Shown piece by piece: positions 35,082-45,165 of a stretch of 64,000 bases of DNA. Within the stretch, counting starts at the first letter, position 1. Each line of letters begins with the position of its first letter. The notes under the pieces are model-generated. The model did not search any database and was not told where the DNA came from. It worked only from the letters and a program-made list of their open reading frames with translations. Source of the DNA: Mesoflavibacter zeaxanthinifaciens DSM 18436 (GTDB lineage: Bacteria > Bacteroidota > Bacteroidia > Flavobacteriales > Flavobacteriaceae); NCBI RefSeq assembly GCF_000422365.1, contig NZ_AULQ01000005.1, positions 1-64,000 on the forward strand. The letters run 5' to 3'. Made by a program: the position numbers and the translations under genes.

Positions 35082-37700
35082 TTAAAATTTATATTGTAAA
35101 CCAAGTGTCATAGATCTTCCTGGTAAAGGTCTAGCTCTAACATAGTTGTCTTGATTTTCTACAATGCTTCCTTCTTCTACCTCTGTTACACCAATACTAT
35201 CAAAAATATTGTTAGCAGAAATGTTAGCAAAAAGTGAATCTGTAATCTTAACGTTAGCAAAACCACTTACTATAACAAATCCTGGCATTACTAACTCGTT
35301 ATTATCCTGTGCATAAGCTTCTGTTTGACCAGTAAAGCTTAATCCTATAGAGTTTTGTTTTGTTTGACCAAAGTTATAAGATGGCATTATGTTATAAATA
35401 AAATCTGGTTGTCTTCTTGGTGTGTTACCCTCGTTAGCACCAGAGTCTACTTCTGCATCTGTGTAAGTTACAGCACCGCGTAAGTTAAAGTTATTAAAGT
35501 TGTAAAAACCTTCCACTTCTAATCCCTTAGATTTATAATCATTTTCTATGATACTATTTGTAGAGGCCTCAAAACCGCCTTCCTCGGCTGTATTAGCCAT
35601 AAAGAAAGTTGCATACAAAGCTCCGTTTTTAAATCCTTGTTTAAAACCTAATTCTGCTTGTCTAATAAAGTCTAAAGCGTTTATTCTATCTCCGTCTGTA
35701 TAGTTTAATCCAGAAAATAAAATTCTATCTGCTTTTGCTGAAGCACCTTTACTATATCTTGCAAAAACTGCTTGGTTTTCTTTAATCTTGAAGTTTGCTC
35801 CTATTGAGTATGAAAAATAATCGTAATCATAATCTACTGGTGTTACATTAGCATTATCTATTGCAGCTACGCTTTGTTCTGGTACAGAAATAACTCCATC
35901 ATTATTAACATCAAATTGAGTTGTTACTGCGCCTGCAAAAGAACCATCTACTCTACCTTTATCATACCTTGCACTTGCATCAAAAGTTAATTGATCTGTA
36001 GCTTCTACTGTTACGTTAGCATATGGTGCAGAAACATTATATTGTGTATCGTAGTTTCTTGTACAACAGTTACCCCAAAACGGAACTCCGTAAGCATACA
36101 ATCCGTTTTCGCTTAATGGATTATTTGATGCGTCAAATGCATTTATTAATCTTGCGTTATCATCATTAACTTCTTGTAAGTAAGAATTCCATAACCAAGA
36201 CATTGACACATTTTGTAAAGATTTAAAGTAACCAACAGTTAAATCTACACCTTCAAAAGATTTTTGAAGTTTAAAATCATTCATAAAGTTGTTAAAGTTG
36301 TTTAACTCTACATCAAACATATGTATTCTAGCTACTAAACTGTTTGTAGGGACTGCTGTTCCATCTACAAATTGTAATGTTGATCCTGCTCCAAAACTAT
36401 CTGCTATTGAAGATGCTGAAGCAACTTCTGCTGGAAATGGAGACACAAAGCTTCCGCTATTTGCAGAAAATCTTGCGTTGTTTTTAATTTTCCAACCTTC
36501 ACCTATATCAAATTTTGCTTCCATACCTACAGATGTAGATTTAGGATGCATACCGTCTCTTACATCTCCTCTTCTTAACTGTCCATCTGCACCTAAACCT
36601 ACTGTTTGTAATAAATTTGACGAGTGTAAAGATCCTGTTGTTGCATCAAAATTAGGTGCATTACTCCAATCTGGATTACTATTTGTTCCTGTTACCTTCA
36701 TTGGCATTGGTAAGTAAGCTGCAGCTTTATCATTTAAATATTTAGCATAAACTCTAATTTGACCTTTTTCAAATTCTTTTGTTAAACTTAATTTTAATTG
36801 TCCTCCATTATTAGCCGTAAAACCTGTCTCTCTCACACCTTCTCCTACACGATAAAAACCACCTGTATGCAAGTATAAGTCTTCTCCTACTTTAGTACCA
36901 TAATCAAAATCTGCTCTAAAAGAATTATAATCTAACCCAACTGTTGTTGCTAAGTTACCACCTTCTGTTTTTCCGGTTTTACTAATGATGTTTATAATTC
37001 CACCTGGTCCATTTGATGTTAATGTAGATGCAGATCCACCTCTTATTGCTTCTATACGCGCTACATTAGAATCAAATCTTGTAAAAATATCTGCGGTTCC
37101 AAAAGAAATATCACCAAATAACAACACTGGTAATCCATCTTCTTGTAGTTGGACATATTTTGATCCACCTGAAGAAATTGGTACACCACGAACAGCAATA
37201 TTGGAGTTACCTTCTCCTCCAGAAGATTCAGATCTAATACCTGGTATCGTTCTAAAAATTTCTGCAGTTGTACGAGGCGCTGACTGAGCAATAACCTTAG
37301 GCTTCATACTTGTTACAGATACACTAGATTCAATTTTTGATCTAGGATTAGTAACACCTGTTATAATAATTTCATCTAAAGATTCTGTATCTTCTTCTAA
37401 ATCAAAATTTAATGTTACATCTGCATTATTAACTGAAACATTTTTAGATTGGGATGCATACCCTAAATATGACGCCTTTACAATGTAAGTACCATTTTCT
37501 ACGTTAGAAATCGTGTAATTACCTTCAAAATCTGTTTGAGATCCTTTGGTTGTTCCATCTAAAATTACATTAACACCTGGTATTGGTGTACCGCTAAGGT
37601 CTTTAACTTTTCCTTTTATCGTTGATTGAGCCAATACAAACGATAATGAAAAGAAAAAAGAAACTGCTAAAAAGCATTTTGTTTTAATCGTGTTCATCAT
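35082..37700 (-). CDS. TonB-dependent outer membrane receptor of the sucrose-type locus
   Basis: The 872-residue receptor has a signal peptide (about 1-25), a carboxypeptidase-regulatory-like domain (about 27-115; IKGKVKDLSGTPIPGVNV), a TonB box region with DEIIITG, a plug domain (VRGVPIS, GPGGIINIISKTG) and a 22-strand barrel ending in GLQYKF. No SusD-like lipoprotein gene accompanies it, so it is not a classic Sus pair. Divergent position to a LacI regulator and co-direction with importer, invertase and kinase suggest it takes up sucrose or a sucrose-like sugar, as SuxA does in Xanthomonas; this is inferred. Tandem ATG codons lie at 37700 and 37697. Confidence 0.9.
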   Translation of the reverse strand: MMNTIKTKCFLAVSFFFSLSFVLAQSTIKGKVKDLSGTPIPGVNVILDGTTKGSQTDFEGNYTISNVENGTYIVKASYLGYASQSKNVSVNNADVTLNFDLEEDTESLDEIIITGVTNPRSKIESSVSVTSMKPKVIAQSAPRTTAEIFRTIPGIRSESSGGEGNSNIAVRGVPISSGGSKYVQLQEDGLPVLLFGDISFGTADIFTRFDSNVARIEAIRGGSASTLTSNGPGGIINIISKTGKTEGGNLATTVGLDYNSFRADFDYGTKVGEDLYLHTGGFYRVGEGVRETGFTANNGGQLKLSLTKEFEKGQIRVYAKYLNDKAAAYLPMPMKVTGTNSNPDWSNAPNFDATTGSLHSSNLLQTVGLGADGQLRRGDVRDGMHPKSTSVGMEAKFDIGEGWKIKNNARFSANSGSFVSPFPAEVASASSIADSFGAGSTLQFVDGTAVPTNSLVARIHMFDVELNNFNNFMNDFKLQKSFEGVDLTVGYFKSLQNVSMSWLWNSYLQEVNDDNARLINAFDASNNPLSENGLYAYGVPFWGNCCTRNYDTQYNVSAPYANVTVEATDQLTFDASARYDKGRVDGSFAGAVTTQFDVNNDGVISVPEQSVAAIDNANVTPVDYDYDYFSYSIGANFKIKENQAVFARYSKGASAKADRILFSGLNYTDGDRINALDFIRQAELGFKQGFKNGALYATFFMANTAEEGGFEASTNSIIENDYKSKGLEVEGFYNFNNFNLRGAVTYTDAEVDSGANEGNTPRRQPDFIYNIMPSYNFGQTKQNSIGLSFTGQTEAYAQDNNELVMPGFVIVSGFANVKITDSLFANISANNIFDSIGVTEVEEGSIVENQDNYVRARPLPGRSMTLGLQYKF

Positions 37701-37719
37701 GCAATGAGTTTTAAATATT

Positions 37720-37750
37720 CAAAATTATTAGTTGTTTGTTGTCAAATTTA
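37720..37750 (-). promoter_or_regulatory. Promoter region of the TonB-dependent receptor operon
   Basis: Two full TAnnTTTG matches lie here on the minus strand: TAAATTTG (37750-37743) and TAATTTTG (37727-37720). The TTTG of the first could also be the -33 of the second, but at only 15 bases. Which is used cannot be decided; the first puts the twin operators about 50 to 80 bases upstream of the start. Confidence 0.5.
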
Positions 37751-37784
37751 TAACTAGATCTTAATAAAAATATAAATTTCTAAA

Positions 37785-37798
37785 CGAAAACGTTTTCG
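37785..37798. promoter_or_regulatory. LacI-type operator 1
   Basis: CGAAAACGTTTTCG is a perfect 14-base palindrome with the central CG typical of LacI/GalR operators. It lies in the divergent gap between the receptor operon and the LacI gene. Confidence 0.75.
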
Positions 37799-37805
37799 AA
37801 AATAA

Positions 37806-37819
37806 CAAAAACGTTTTCG
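37806..37819. promoter_or_regulatory. LacI-type operator 2
   Basis: CAAAAACGTTTTCG differs from operator 1 at one base. The two centres are 21 bases apart, two helical turns, so dimers would sit on the same DNA face. It overlaps the likely -33 region of the lacI-family gene (a TACTTTTA near-match lies at 37831-37838), which suits autoregulation. Confidence 0.7.
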
Positions 37820-37852
37820 TAAATTTTAGTTACTTTTACAAAAACATATAAA

Positions 37853-38884
37853 ATGCCAACTACTTTAAAGGAAATTGCAGAAAAAATTAATGTTTCTGTA
37901 TCTACTGTATCTAAAGCTTTAAAAGATTACGCTGATGTAAATCCTGAAACCAAAAAGCTTATTCTTAAAACTGCTAAAGAGATGAATTATAAACCAAACT
38001 CTTTTGCAGTAAATTTAAGAACTAAAGAGTCTAAAACTATTGGGTTAATAGTTCCTGAAATTGTACATCATTTTTTCTCTAGTGTTATTAAGGGTATTAT
38101 TGCTCAGGCAGAAAAAAAAGGGTATTTAGTTATAATCTTACAGTCTAATGAGTCTTATGAGTTAGAGAAGAAACAACTAGAGCTATTACAAAACAAAAGA
38201 GTGGATGGAATTTTAGTTTCTATAGCAAATGGCACTTCTAAATTTGATCATTTTAAAGAGGTTATAGATAATGATACACCTTTAGTTATGTTTGATAAAA
38301 TTGCAAAAATTATTGACTGCTCGAAGGTAATTATTGATGATAGAAAAGCTGCTTATGAAGCTACAAAGTATTTAATTGAAATTGGTTGTAAAAAAATTGC
38401 CCATTTTAGAGGTCCATTGCTACCTCAAAACTCAATTGATAGATTTTTAGGATACAAAAAAGCACTAGAAGATTTTAACATACCTTACGATTCTAAACTA
38501 GTTTATGTTTTAAATGATGTTAGTTTTGAAGAAGGGAAATATTATGCAAAAAAATTAGTTGAAGAACATAAAAATGTTGATGGTATTTTTGTAAATACAG
38601 ATTTAGTTGCTATCGGAGCAATTACTGCTTTTAATGAAATGAATATAAAAGTTCCTGAAGATATTTCTATAGTTGGATTTAGTAATTGGTTTATGTCTAC
38701 AGTTGTATCTCCTTCTCTAACAACCATAAATCAACCAGGATTTAAAATGGGCAAAGAAGCTTTTAAAGTTTTATATAAAGAAATTAAAGCTAAAAAGAAA
38801 AATGAGGAATTTAGATATAAAAAGGTTGTACTAGATACAGATTTAATAGTTAGAAACTCTACTAAACCTATTTTAAAAAGTTAA
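37853..38884 (+). CDS. LacI-family transcriptional regulator of the sucrose-type locus
   Basis: The 343-residue protein starts directly with the LacI helix-turn-helix ([20 protein letters not shown], about 3-22), then the hinge region [14 protein letters not shown] and a periplasmic-binding-protein-like effector domain with TIGLIVPEI and [25 protein letters not shown]. It is divergent from the receptor operon with two palindromic operators between, so it most likely controls both. Whether it represses or activates the operon is open, since the operators lie upstream of the receptor promoter. Its 3' end overlaps queG tail to tail by 17 bases. Confidence 0.93.
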   Translation: MPTTLKEIAEKINVSVSTVSKALKDYADVNPETKKLILKTAKEMNYKPNSFAVNLRTKESKTIGLIVPEIVHHFFSSVIKGIIAQAEKKGYLVIILQSNESYELEKKQLELLQNKRVDGILVSIANGTSKFDHFKEVIDNDTPLVMFDKIAKIIDCSKVIIDDRKAAYEATKYLIEIGCKKIAHFRGPLLPQNSIDRFLGYKKALEDFNIPYDSKLVYVLNDVSFEEGKYYAKKLVEEHKNVDGIFVNTDLVAIGAITAFNEMNIKVPEDISIVGFSNWFMSTVVSPSLTTINQPGFKMGKEAFKVLYKEIKAKKKNEEFRYKKVVLDTDLIVRNSTKPILKS

Positions 38885-39788
38885 TATTTCTTTGTAAACC
38901 AGAAAATTTTGTACGTTTTACCGCTGATTTTTTAAATAGTTTATTAAAGACATCTTTAGTAATATCTTGCCAATCATTTTTAGTCATTGATAACAATTCT
39001 GGATGCGGATTAAATAATGGTTCATTATGAGGTTTACTAAACCTATTCCATGGACAAACATCTTGACACACATCACATCCAAACATCCAATCGTCAAATT
39101 TGTCTTTCATATTAGACGGTAATTCGTCTTTTAACTCGATAGTAAAATAGCTAATGCATTTACTTCCGTCTACCACATAAGGTTCTACAATTGCTTGTGT
39201 TGGGCACGCGTCTATACAAGCTGTACATGTCCCACAATGGTCAGTTGTTGGGTTATCGTAATCTAACTCTAAATCTATAATTAATTCTGCAATAAAATAA
39301 AAGCTGCCCGTTTTTTGGCTTAATAGGTTACTATGTTTACCTATCCAACCTAATCCGCTTTTTGCTGCCCAAGCTTTATCTAAAACTGGTGCAGAATCTA
39401 CAAAAGCACGACCATAGACTTCTCCTATTTCTTCATTTACAAATGCTAGAAGTTGCTTTAATTTATCTTTTATTACAAAATGATAATCTGTACCGTAAGC
39501 GTATTTTGATAGTTTATAACTGTCTTCTGTTTGCGTTTGTTCTGGATAATAATTAAGTAATAACGAAATGACGCTTTTAGAATCTTCTACTAATTTTGTT
39601 GGATCTAAACGCTTATCAAAATGATTTTGCATATACGACATTTGACCATGCATATTCTTATTTAACCATTTTTCTAAACGTGGCGCTTCTTCATCTAAAA
39701 ATTGAGCTTTACTAATTCCGCACGACAAAAAACCGAGACGTTTTGCTTCGGTTTTAATTAATTGCGTGTATTTAGTTTTAGTATTCAA
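38868..39788 (-). CDS. queG: Epoxyqueuosine reductase QueG
   Basis: QueG is the cobalamin-dependent reductase that makes queuosine in tRNA. The 306-residue protein has two 4Fe-4S clusters: [12 protein letters not shown] (Cys185, 188, 191, 195) and CDVCQDVCP (Cys238, 241, 245) with Cys211, plus the [10 protein letters not shown] motif. Length is near the short end of the family. The start is TTG at 39788, 2 bases after the P450 stop. The gene is third in a ruvB-P450-queG unit with no visible functional link. Confidence 0.93.
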   Translation of the reverse strand: MNTKTKYTQLIKTEAKRLGFLSCGISKAQFLDEEAPRLEKWLNKNMHGQMSYMQNHFDKRLDPTKLVEDSKSVISLLLNYYPEQTQTEDSYKLSKYAYGTDYHFVIKDKLKQLLAFVNEEIGEVYGRAFVDSAPVLDKAWAAKSGLGWIGKHSNLLSQKTGSFYFIAELIIDLELDYDNPTTDHCGTCTACIDACPTQAIVEPYVVDGSKCISYFTIELKDELPSNMKDKFDDWMFGCDVCQDVCPWNRFSKPHNEPLFNPHPELLSMTKNDWQDITKDVFNKLFKKSAVKRTKFSGLQRNINFLK

Positions 39789-39790
39789 TA

Positions 39791-41119
39791 TTATCTAGCT
39801 TCAAATGTTAAGATAGCATTTTTTGGTTTTAAAGTAATAAGAGGCAAAATATCTATAGATTTAAATTCTGGTTTGATTTTGTAGCGTTTTATAATTTCGT
39901 TTATTGCTATAATCATTTCAAACATTGCAAAATTATTACCAATACATTTTCTTGGTCCAGCTCCAAAAGGAAAATATTGTGAAGAAAATTGCCTACCACC
40001 ATCTTCAAATCGTTCTGGTAAAAACTTATTTGGTTGATCCCAAAGTTTTGGATGACGATGAATTTCGAAAACCGAAAACAATAAATTTGAATTAGCTTTA
40101 AAATGATAATCCTTAAAATTATCATCCTCAATATTTACGCGATCTATAAAATAAACTGGCGGATACAAACGCATAGATTCTTCTATAACTTGCTGACAAA
40201 TTTTTGATTTCATGACAAGATTCATCAAGTCTTGCTCATCTTCATTCGCTTTTATTTCAACATAAATCTTGTCTTGCCATTCAGGATGTAATGCTAATAG
40301 TTGCAGAGTAAATGTTAGTGCATTTGATGTGGTTTCATGACCTGCAACAAATAGTATTAAAATTTCGTCTAACAGCTGCTTCTCTTCCATTGAAGAACCA
40401 TCATCGTATCTTGCAGACAACAACATATCTAATAAATCGTTGTACTTGATATTAGATTGTTGGCGTTGGTTTACAATTCGTTTTAAAATATCTTTAGACT
40501 CTTGCCCTAAATCTAAGTGATTTTGTAATGTACCACTTATTTTAAACCACCAACCTAAGTACGGTTGTCTAAGCTCTTTGACCAACATTTTCTGAACTTC
40601 TTCAGTAATGTGTTGTAGTCTATTTATCTCGTCTTCATTTGCGGCACTACTAAATAAAGATTTAACTACAGTTTGAAACGCTAAATCATTAAAAATAGGA
40701 AAGACATCTATAGGTTTGTTGGTTTCGATTTTATCATACTCAGTATTAATTGCAGACTGAATCGTATCTAATAACTGTTGAAGATTTTTTTTATGAAATG
40801 CAGGTTGAATAAGTTTTCTCTGCGTTTTCCAATGATCTCCTTCTGCAGTTAATAGTCCTTTACCAACATATTTTGCTAAATCTTTAGTTTGAATTTTTGA
40901 CTTTGTATAATTTTTTTGATTTTTCTGAAGTACGTGAATAGCTAATTGCGCATCACGGGAAAAGAAAATATGATTTTTTGCGCCAATATTAAGCCTAAAA
41001 ACATCACCATATTTATTAAAATTTCTATGATGAAATGGTAACGGGTTTTTAAGAATTTTGAAAGAATGTTTTATAAACTGAAGCAATGAAACCTCAGGAA
41101 TATGTGTTTGTTGCTCCAT
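39791..41119 (-). CDS. Cytochrome P450
   Basis: This soluble heme monooxygenase has all landmarks: the I-helix [10 protein letters not shown], the K-helix Glu-x-x-Arg in EESMRLYPP, and the heme-binding loop [10 protein letters not shown] with the axial Cys. I chose the ATG at 41119 ([10 protein letters not shown], 442 residues); a GTG at 41149 would add ten residues with no similarity to P450 N-termini and overlap ruvB by 14 bases. The substrate cannot be told. No ferredoxin or ferredoxin reductase gene is nearby. Confidence 0.9.
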   Translation of the reverse strand: MEQQTHIPEVSLLQFIKHSFKILKNPLPFHHRNFNKYGDVFRLNIGAKNHIFFSRDAQLAIHVLQKNQKNYTKSKIQTKDLAKYVGKGLLTAEGDHWKTQRKLIQPAFHKKNLQQLLDTIQSAINTEYDKIETNKPIDVFPIFNDLAFQTVVKSLFSSAANEDEINRLQHITEEVQKMLVKELRQPYLGWWFKISGTLQNHLDLGQESKDILKRIVNQRQQSNIKYNDLLDMLLSARYDDGSSMEEKQLLDEILILFVAGHETTSNALTFTLQLLALHPEWQDKIYVEIKANEDEQDLMNLVMKSKICQQVIEESMRLYPPVYFIDRVNIEDDNFKDYHFKANSNLLFSVFEIHRHPKLWDQPNKFLPERFEDGGRQFSSQYFPFGAGPRKCIGNNFAMFEMIIAINEIIKRYKIKPEFKSIDILPLITLKPKNAILTFEAR

Positions 41120-41135
41120 AAATTTTATTCTTTTC

Positions 41136-42158
41136 TTAAAACAAACCACCTTGTGTTGGTCCTTTTATTTTTCCAAGATGCTTGTAGGCTAGTTCGGTTA
41201 CTTCTCTTCCTCGTGGCGTACGAATGATAAAACCTTGCTGAATTAAGAATGGCTCATAAACTTCTTCAATAGTTTCTGAACTTTCACTAACTGCAGTAGC
41301 AATGGTTGTTATACCGACTGGTCCACCTTTAAACTTATCGATGATAGTAGAAAGGATTCGGTTATCCATTTCATCTAAACCATAAGCATCTACATTTAGT
41401 GCTTCTAAAGCATATTTAGCTATTTTGATATCTATAGATCCATTACCTTTTATTTGAGCAAAGTCTCTAACACGACGCAATAATGCATTAGCAATTCTTG
41501 GTGTACCACGACTACGACCTGCAACTTCTATTGCAGCTTCCATAGAAATTGGTACATTTAAAATGTCTGCACTACGTTGTATGATTGTTGTTAATAATTC
41601 GGTGCTATAATATTGTAATCTACTTTGAATACCAAAACGAGCGCGCATAGGTGCTGTAAGCAATCCTGAACGCGTTGTAGCGCCAACTAAAGTAAACGGA
41701 TTTAGATTGATTTGAACGGTTCTTGCATTTGGTCCAGACTCAATCATAATATCAATTTTATAGTCTTCCATAGCAGAATATAAATACTCTTCTACGATTG
41801 GACTTAAACGATGAATTTCATCTATAAAAAGAACGTCTCTTTCATCTAAGTTAGTAAGAAGTCCTGCAAGATCACCTGGTTTATCTAAAACTGGTCCAGA
41901 AGTCACTTTAATACCAACATTAAGCTCATTAGCTAAGATATTGGCTAATGTCGTTTTACCTAAACCTGGTGGACCATGAAAAAGCGTATGGTCTAATGCT
42001 TCTGACCTTTTATTGGCTGCTTGTACAAATATTTGGAGGTTTTCTAATACCTGATCTTGACCTGTAAAATCGCTAAAATTTAGAGGTCTTAAAGTTTTTT
42101 CGATATCAAATTCTTCAGGAGAAAAATTATCGTTTGTTGGATCTAGGTTTTCATTCAT
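41136..42158 (-). CDS. ruvB: Holliday junction DNA helicase RuvB
   Basis: RuvB is the AAA+ motor of branch migration. The 340-residue protein has Walker [10 protein letters not shown] (62-70), Walker B FIDEIHRL (111-118), sensor 1 GATTRSG, and the C-terminal winged helix ending [16 protein letters not shown]. It follows the terminator of the act-cox operon; the only promoter candidate is a TATATTTG at 42173-42166, which would give a transcript with almost no leader. Confidence 0.95.
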   Translation of the reverse strand: MNENLDPTNDNFSPEEFDIEKTLRPLNFSDFTGQDQVLENLQIFVQAANKRSEALDHTLFHGPPGLGKTTLANILANELNVGIKVTSGPVLDKPGDLAGLLTNLDERDVLFIDEIHRLSPIVEEYLYSAMEDYKIDIMIESGPNARTVQINLNPFTLVGATTRSGLLTAPMRARFGIQSRLQYYSTELLTTIIQRSADILNVPISMEAAIEVAGRSRGTPRIANALLRRVRDFAQIKGNGSIDIKIAKYALEALNVDAYGLDEMDNRILSTIIDKFKGGPVGITTIATAVSESSETIEEVYEPFLIQQGFIIRTPRGREVTELAYKHLGKIKGPTQGGLF

Positions 42159-42165
42159 ACAAAAG

Positions 42166-42173
42166 CAAATATA
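42166..42173 (-). promoter_or_regulatory. -7 element of the ruvB promoter
   Basis: Minus-strand TATATTTG, 7 bases before the ruvB ATG. Transcription from it would begin at or next to the start codon. Confidence 0.45.
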
Positions 42174-42176
42174 AAG

Positions 42177-42206
42177 AAAAAGCCTTTCTGTTTAGAAAGG
42201 CTTTTT
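42177..42206 (-). terminator. Intrinsic terminator of the act-cox operon
   Basis: A 13-base stem (A5-GCCTTTCT with AGAAAGGC-T5) around GTTT, followed by T-rich sequence on the minus strand, 19 bases after the subunit I stop. Confidence 0.88.
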
Positions 42207-42225
42207 AAATATTTTAGAGTGATGA

Positions 42226-44016
42226 TTAGTGTTGTAACTCTTCTTCTCCTTCTTTTAAAGGTACATCTTGAGGAACAAAGTCGTCATCATGTCCTGGTTT
42301 ACTATAATCGTAAGCCCATCTGTGTACAGTTGGGATTGCTCCTGGCCAGTTACCGTGTATATGCTCTACTGGAGTAGTCCATTCTAAAGTGTTAGACTTC
42401 CATGGGTTTTGTTCTGCTTTCTTTCCGTAGAAAATACTAGAGAAGAAGTTATAGAAAAATACGATTTGGAAAGCTCCACCTACTAAAGCAAATACAGTAA
42501 TAACAACGTTCACATTTGATAAATCATCAAATAATGGGAATGCACTGTTTGTATAATAACGTCTTGGTAATCCTGCCATACCAATAAAGTGCATTGGGAA
42601 GAATACACCATAAGCACAAACTGCAGTGATCCAGAAGTGAACGTAACCTAAGTTTTTGTTCATCATTCTACCAAACATTTTAGGGAACCAGTGATAAACA
42701 CCTGCAAAGAAACCATAAAGTGCAGAAATACCCATTACTAAGTGGAAGTGAGCTACTACAAAATATGTATCGTGGACGTTAATATCTAATGCGCTATCTC
42801 CTAAAATAATTCCTGTTAAACCACCTGTAATAAAGGTAGAAACTAAACCTATAGAGAATAACATTGCTGGATTAAGCTGTAAGTTACCTTTCCACAATGT
42901 GGTAATATAGTTAAATGCTTTTACAGCAGAAGGAATTGCAATTAATAATGTTGTAAAAGTAAATACTGAACCTAAGAATGGATTCATACCTGATACAAAC
43001 ATATGGTGACCCCATACAATTGTTGATAAAAATGCAATTGCTAAAACTGAAGCAATCATAGCACGATATCCAAATATAGGTTTACGTGAGTTGGTTGCAA
43101 TAATTTCTGAGGTAATACCTAATGCTGGTAATAATACGATATAAACTTCTGGGTGACCTAAGAACCAAAATAAATGTTCAAATAATACAGGAGATCCTCC
43201 TTGGTAATGTAAAACTTCACCTTGAATAAATATATCTGATAAGAAGAATGATGTTCCAAAACTTCTATCCATTATTAATAATAAAGCTGCAGATAATAAT
43301 ACAGGGAAAGAAACAATACCAATAATTGCAGTTACGAAGAATGTCCAAATTGTTAAAGGTAATCTAGTCATAGACATACCTTTTGTTCTAAGGTTTAATA
43401 CTGTAACAACGTAGTTTAATGATCCTAAAGCAGAAGAAGCAATAAAAATAGCCATAGAGGTTAACCATAATGTCATACCAAGACCAGATCCACCTTGAGC
43501 CATAGGTAAAGCACTTAATGGAGGATAAATAGTCCAACCTGCTGCTGCTGGTCCAGCTTCAACAAAAAATGAAGCAACCATTATTACACAAGACACAAAG
43601 AATAACCAATAAGATACCATGTTTAAGAAACCTGAAGCCATATCTCTTGCTCCAATTTGTAATGGTATTAATAAGTTACTAAAAGTACCACTTAAACCTG
43701 CAGTTAATACAAAAAATACCATGATGGTACCATGAATTGTTACTAAAGCTAAGTAAATATCTGCGCTCATTACACCGTCTGGAGCCCATTTACCTAAAAA
43801 GGTTTGAAGGAAAGCGTTTGGTTCTCCAGGCCATGCTATTTGCATACGCATCATTAAAGACATTACAACTCCAATAATTCCCATTATAAGCCCAGTAATT
43901 AAATACTGCTTGGCAATCATTTTATGGTCTTGACTAAATATATATTTAGTTATAAATGTTTCTTTATGGTGATGACCATGATCGTCATGTGCATGTGCTT
44001 CTACGTGTGCTGACAT
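42226..44016 (-). CDS. ctaD: Cytochrome c oxidase subunit I
   Basis: Subunit I holds heme a and the heme a3-CuB site where oxygen is reduced. The 596-residue protein has twelve or so helices and the conserved signatures WFLGHPEVYIVLLPALG (CuB ligand His and the His-Tyr region) and WGHHMFVSGMNPFLG (two CuB His), then HFHLVMG (heme ligands). The first 17 residues hold seven histidines (AHAHDDHGHHH), an unusual metal-binding-like tail. It is the last gene of the eight-gene act-cox operon and ends at a strong terminator. Confidence 0.96.
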   Translation of the reverse strand: MSAHVEAHAHDDHGHHHKETFITKYIFSQDHKMIAKQYLITGLIMGIIGVVMSLMMRMQIAWPGEPNAFLQTFLGKWAPDGVMSADIYLALVTIHGTIMVFFVLTAGLSGTFSNLLIPLQIGARDMASGFLNMVSYWLFFVSCVIMVASFFVEAGPAAAGWTIYPPLSALPMAQGGSGLGMTLWLTSMAIFIASSALGSLNYVVTVLNLRTKGMSMTRLPLTIWTFFVTAIIGIVSFPVLLSAALLLIMDRSFGTSFFLSDIFIQGEVLHYQGGSPVLFEHLFWFLGHPEVYIVLLPALGITSEIIATNSRKPIFGYRAMIASVLAIAFLSTIVWGHHMFVSGMNPFLGSVFTFTTLLIAIPSAVKAFNYITTLWKGNLQLNPAMLFSIGLVSTFITGGLTGIILGDSALDINVHDTYFVVAHFHLVMGISALYGFFAGVYHWFPKMFGRMMNKNLGYVHFWITAVCAYGVFFPMHFIGMAGLPRRYYTNSAFPLFDDLSNVNVVITVFALVGGAFQIVFFYNFFSSIFYGKKAEQNPWKSNTLEWTTPVEHIHGNWPGAIPTVHRWAYDYSKPGHDDDFVPQDVPLKEGEEELQH

Positions 44017-44061
44017 AATCTAATAATCTTTTCTTTAATTAAAATTTTTCTTTTTCTAGAA

Positions 44062-45135
44062 TTACAAATTTAATGAATTTTTGAACTGCTTTTGTTCTTT
44101 CATCCAAGCATCGAACTCTTCTTGAGTTTCTACAATAATTTTCATTTGCATGTTGTAGTGAGATGTACCACAAATTTTGTTACATAAAAGTAAGTAATCA
44201 AACTCGTAAGGTTCTAAAGCTTCTTCACCATTAGCAATAAGTTCTTTACTATTTTCAGTTCTTATCTTATTAATGTTTGCAACTTTATCTTTAATTTCAG
44301 GTACTTCTCTCATTTCAGCAGTAGTTTTTGTTGGAGTAAAACTAAACTGAGTAATCATACCAGGAACACAGTTCATTTGTGCTCTAAAGTGAGGCATATA
44401 AGCTGAGTGAAGTACGTCTTGAGAGCGCATTTTAAATAATACTGGTTTACCTACAGGTAAGTGTAATTCTGTTACAATAACATCATCTTGGGCATTAGGA
44501 TCAGATTCATCAACACCTAAGATATTAGCTTTATCTAAATCAATCAATCTTACGTTAGCTTTACCTAATGCGTTATCTGCTCCAGCATATCTTGCTTTCC
44601 AGTTAAATTGTTGTGCATAAAGCTCTACAACCATAGGATCTGCTTCTTCATCAACATTCATGATGCTAGTCCAAGTAAATAAACCTTGAATGATTAAACC
44701 TGCTAAAACTATAACCGGAATGATTGTCCATATAGCTTCTAATTTGTTGTTATCTGCAAAGAATAAAGCTTTTCTTCCTTTTTGACCTCTGTATTTAAAA
44801 GCAAAGTAGTGTAGTAAGAATTGTGTAACTGTTTGAACAAAGAAGATAACAAGTAAAGAGATTATCATTAATCTATCAACACTTGGTCCATGCTCTGATG
44901 CAGAATTAGAAAGTAACGGTAAATCACCATATTTTGCGATGCAAACAATAGTTATTGCATAAATGAAGATTAAAAAACCTATCATTAAGTAACCGTTTAC
45001 TTTGTTGTCATTATCATTAGCAATTTGGTTGTTCTCTGTAGATTTACCCGTTTGAGTCAAATCAAAGATTTTAACCATTTGCCAAATGGCAACGAAAATA
45101 AATATTAAAACTAAAATTGATATTAAAGCCGTCAT
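44062..45135 (-). CDS. ctaC: Cytochrome c oxidase subunit II
   Basis: Subunit II accepts electrons from cytochrome c through the dinuclear CuA site. The 357-residue protein has three hydrophobic helices (about 3-19, 48-68, 90-115 and a further one at 135-158) and a C-terminal cupredoxin domain with HSAYMPHFRAQMNCVPG and the CuA loop CNKICGTSHYNM (Cys, Cys, His, Met). It has no fused cytochrome c domain. It lies between actF and subunit I. Confidence 0.95.
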   Translation of the reverse strand: MTALISILVLIFIFVAIWQMVKIFDLTQTGKSTENNQIANDNDNKVNGYLMIGFLIFIYAITIVCIAKYGDLPLLSNSASEHGPSVDRLMIISLLVIFFVQTVTQFLLHYFAFKYRGQKGRKALFFADNNKLEAIWTIIPVIVLAGLIIQGLFTWTSIMNVDEEADPMVVELYAQQFNWKARYAGADNALGKANVRLIDLDKANILGVDESDPNAQDDVIVTELHLPVGKPVLFKMRSQDVLHSAYMPHFRAQMNCVPGMITQFSFTPTKTTAEMREVPEIKDKVANINKIRTENSKELIANGEEALEPYEFDYLLLCNKICGTSHYNMQMKIIVETQEEFDAWMKEQKQFKNSLNL

Positions 45136-45165
45136 TGTTGTCGTTCTTCTTTATTTGTTTTTTTA

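Noticed and set aside
41120-41149. A GTG start for the P450 at 41149.
   Set aside because: It adds a non-conserved basic stretch and overlaps ruvB; the ATG at 41119 gives the normal N-terminus.
39791-42158. A metabolic cluster of P450 and QueG.
   Set aside because: ruvB, P450 and queG have no shared pathway; close spacing alone does not support a functional unit.
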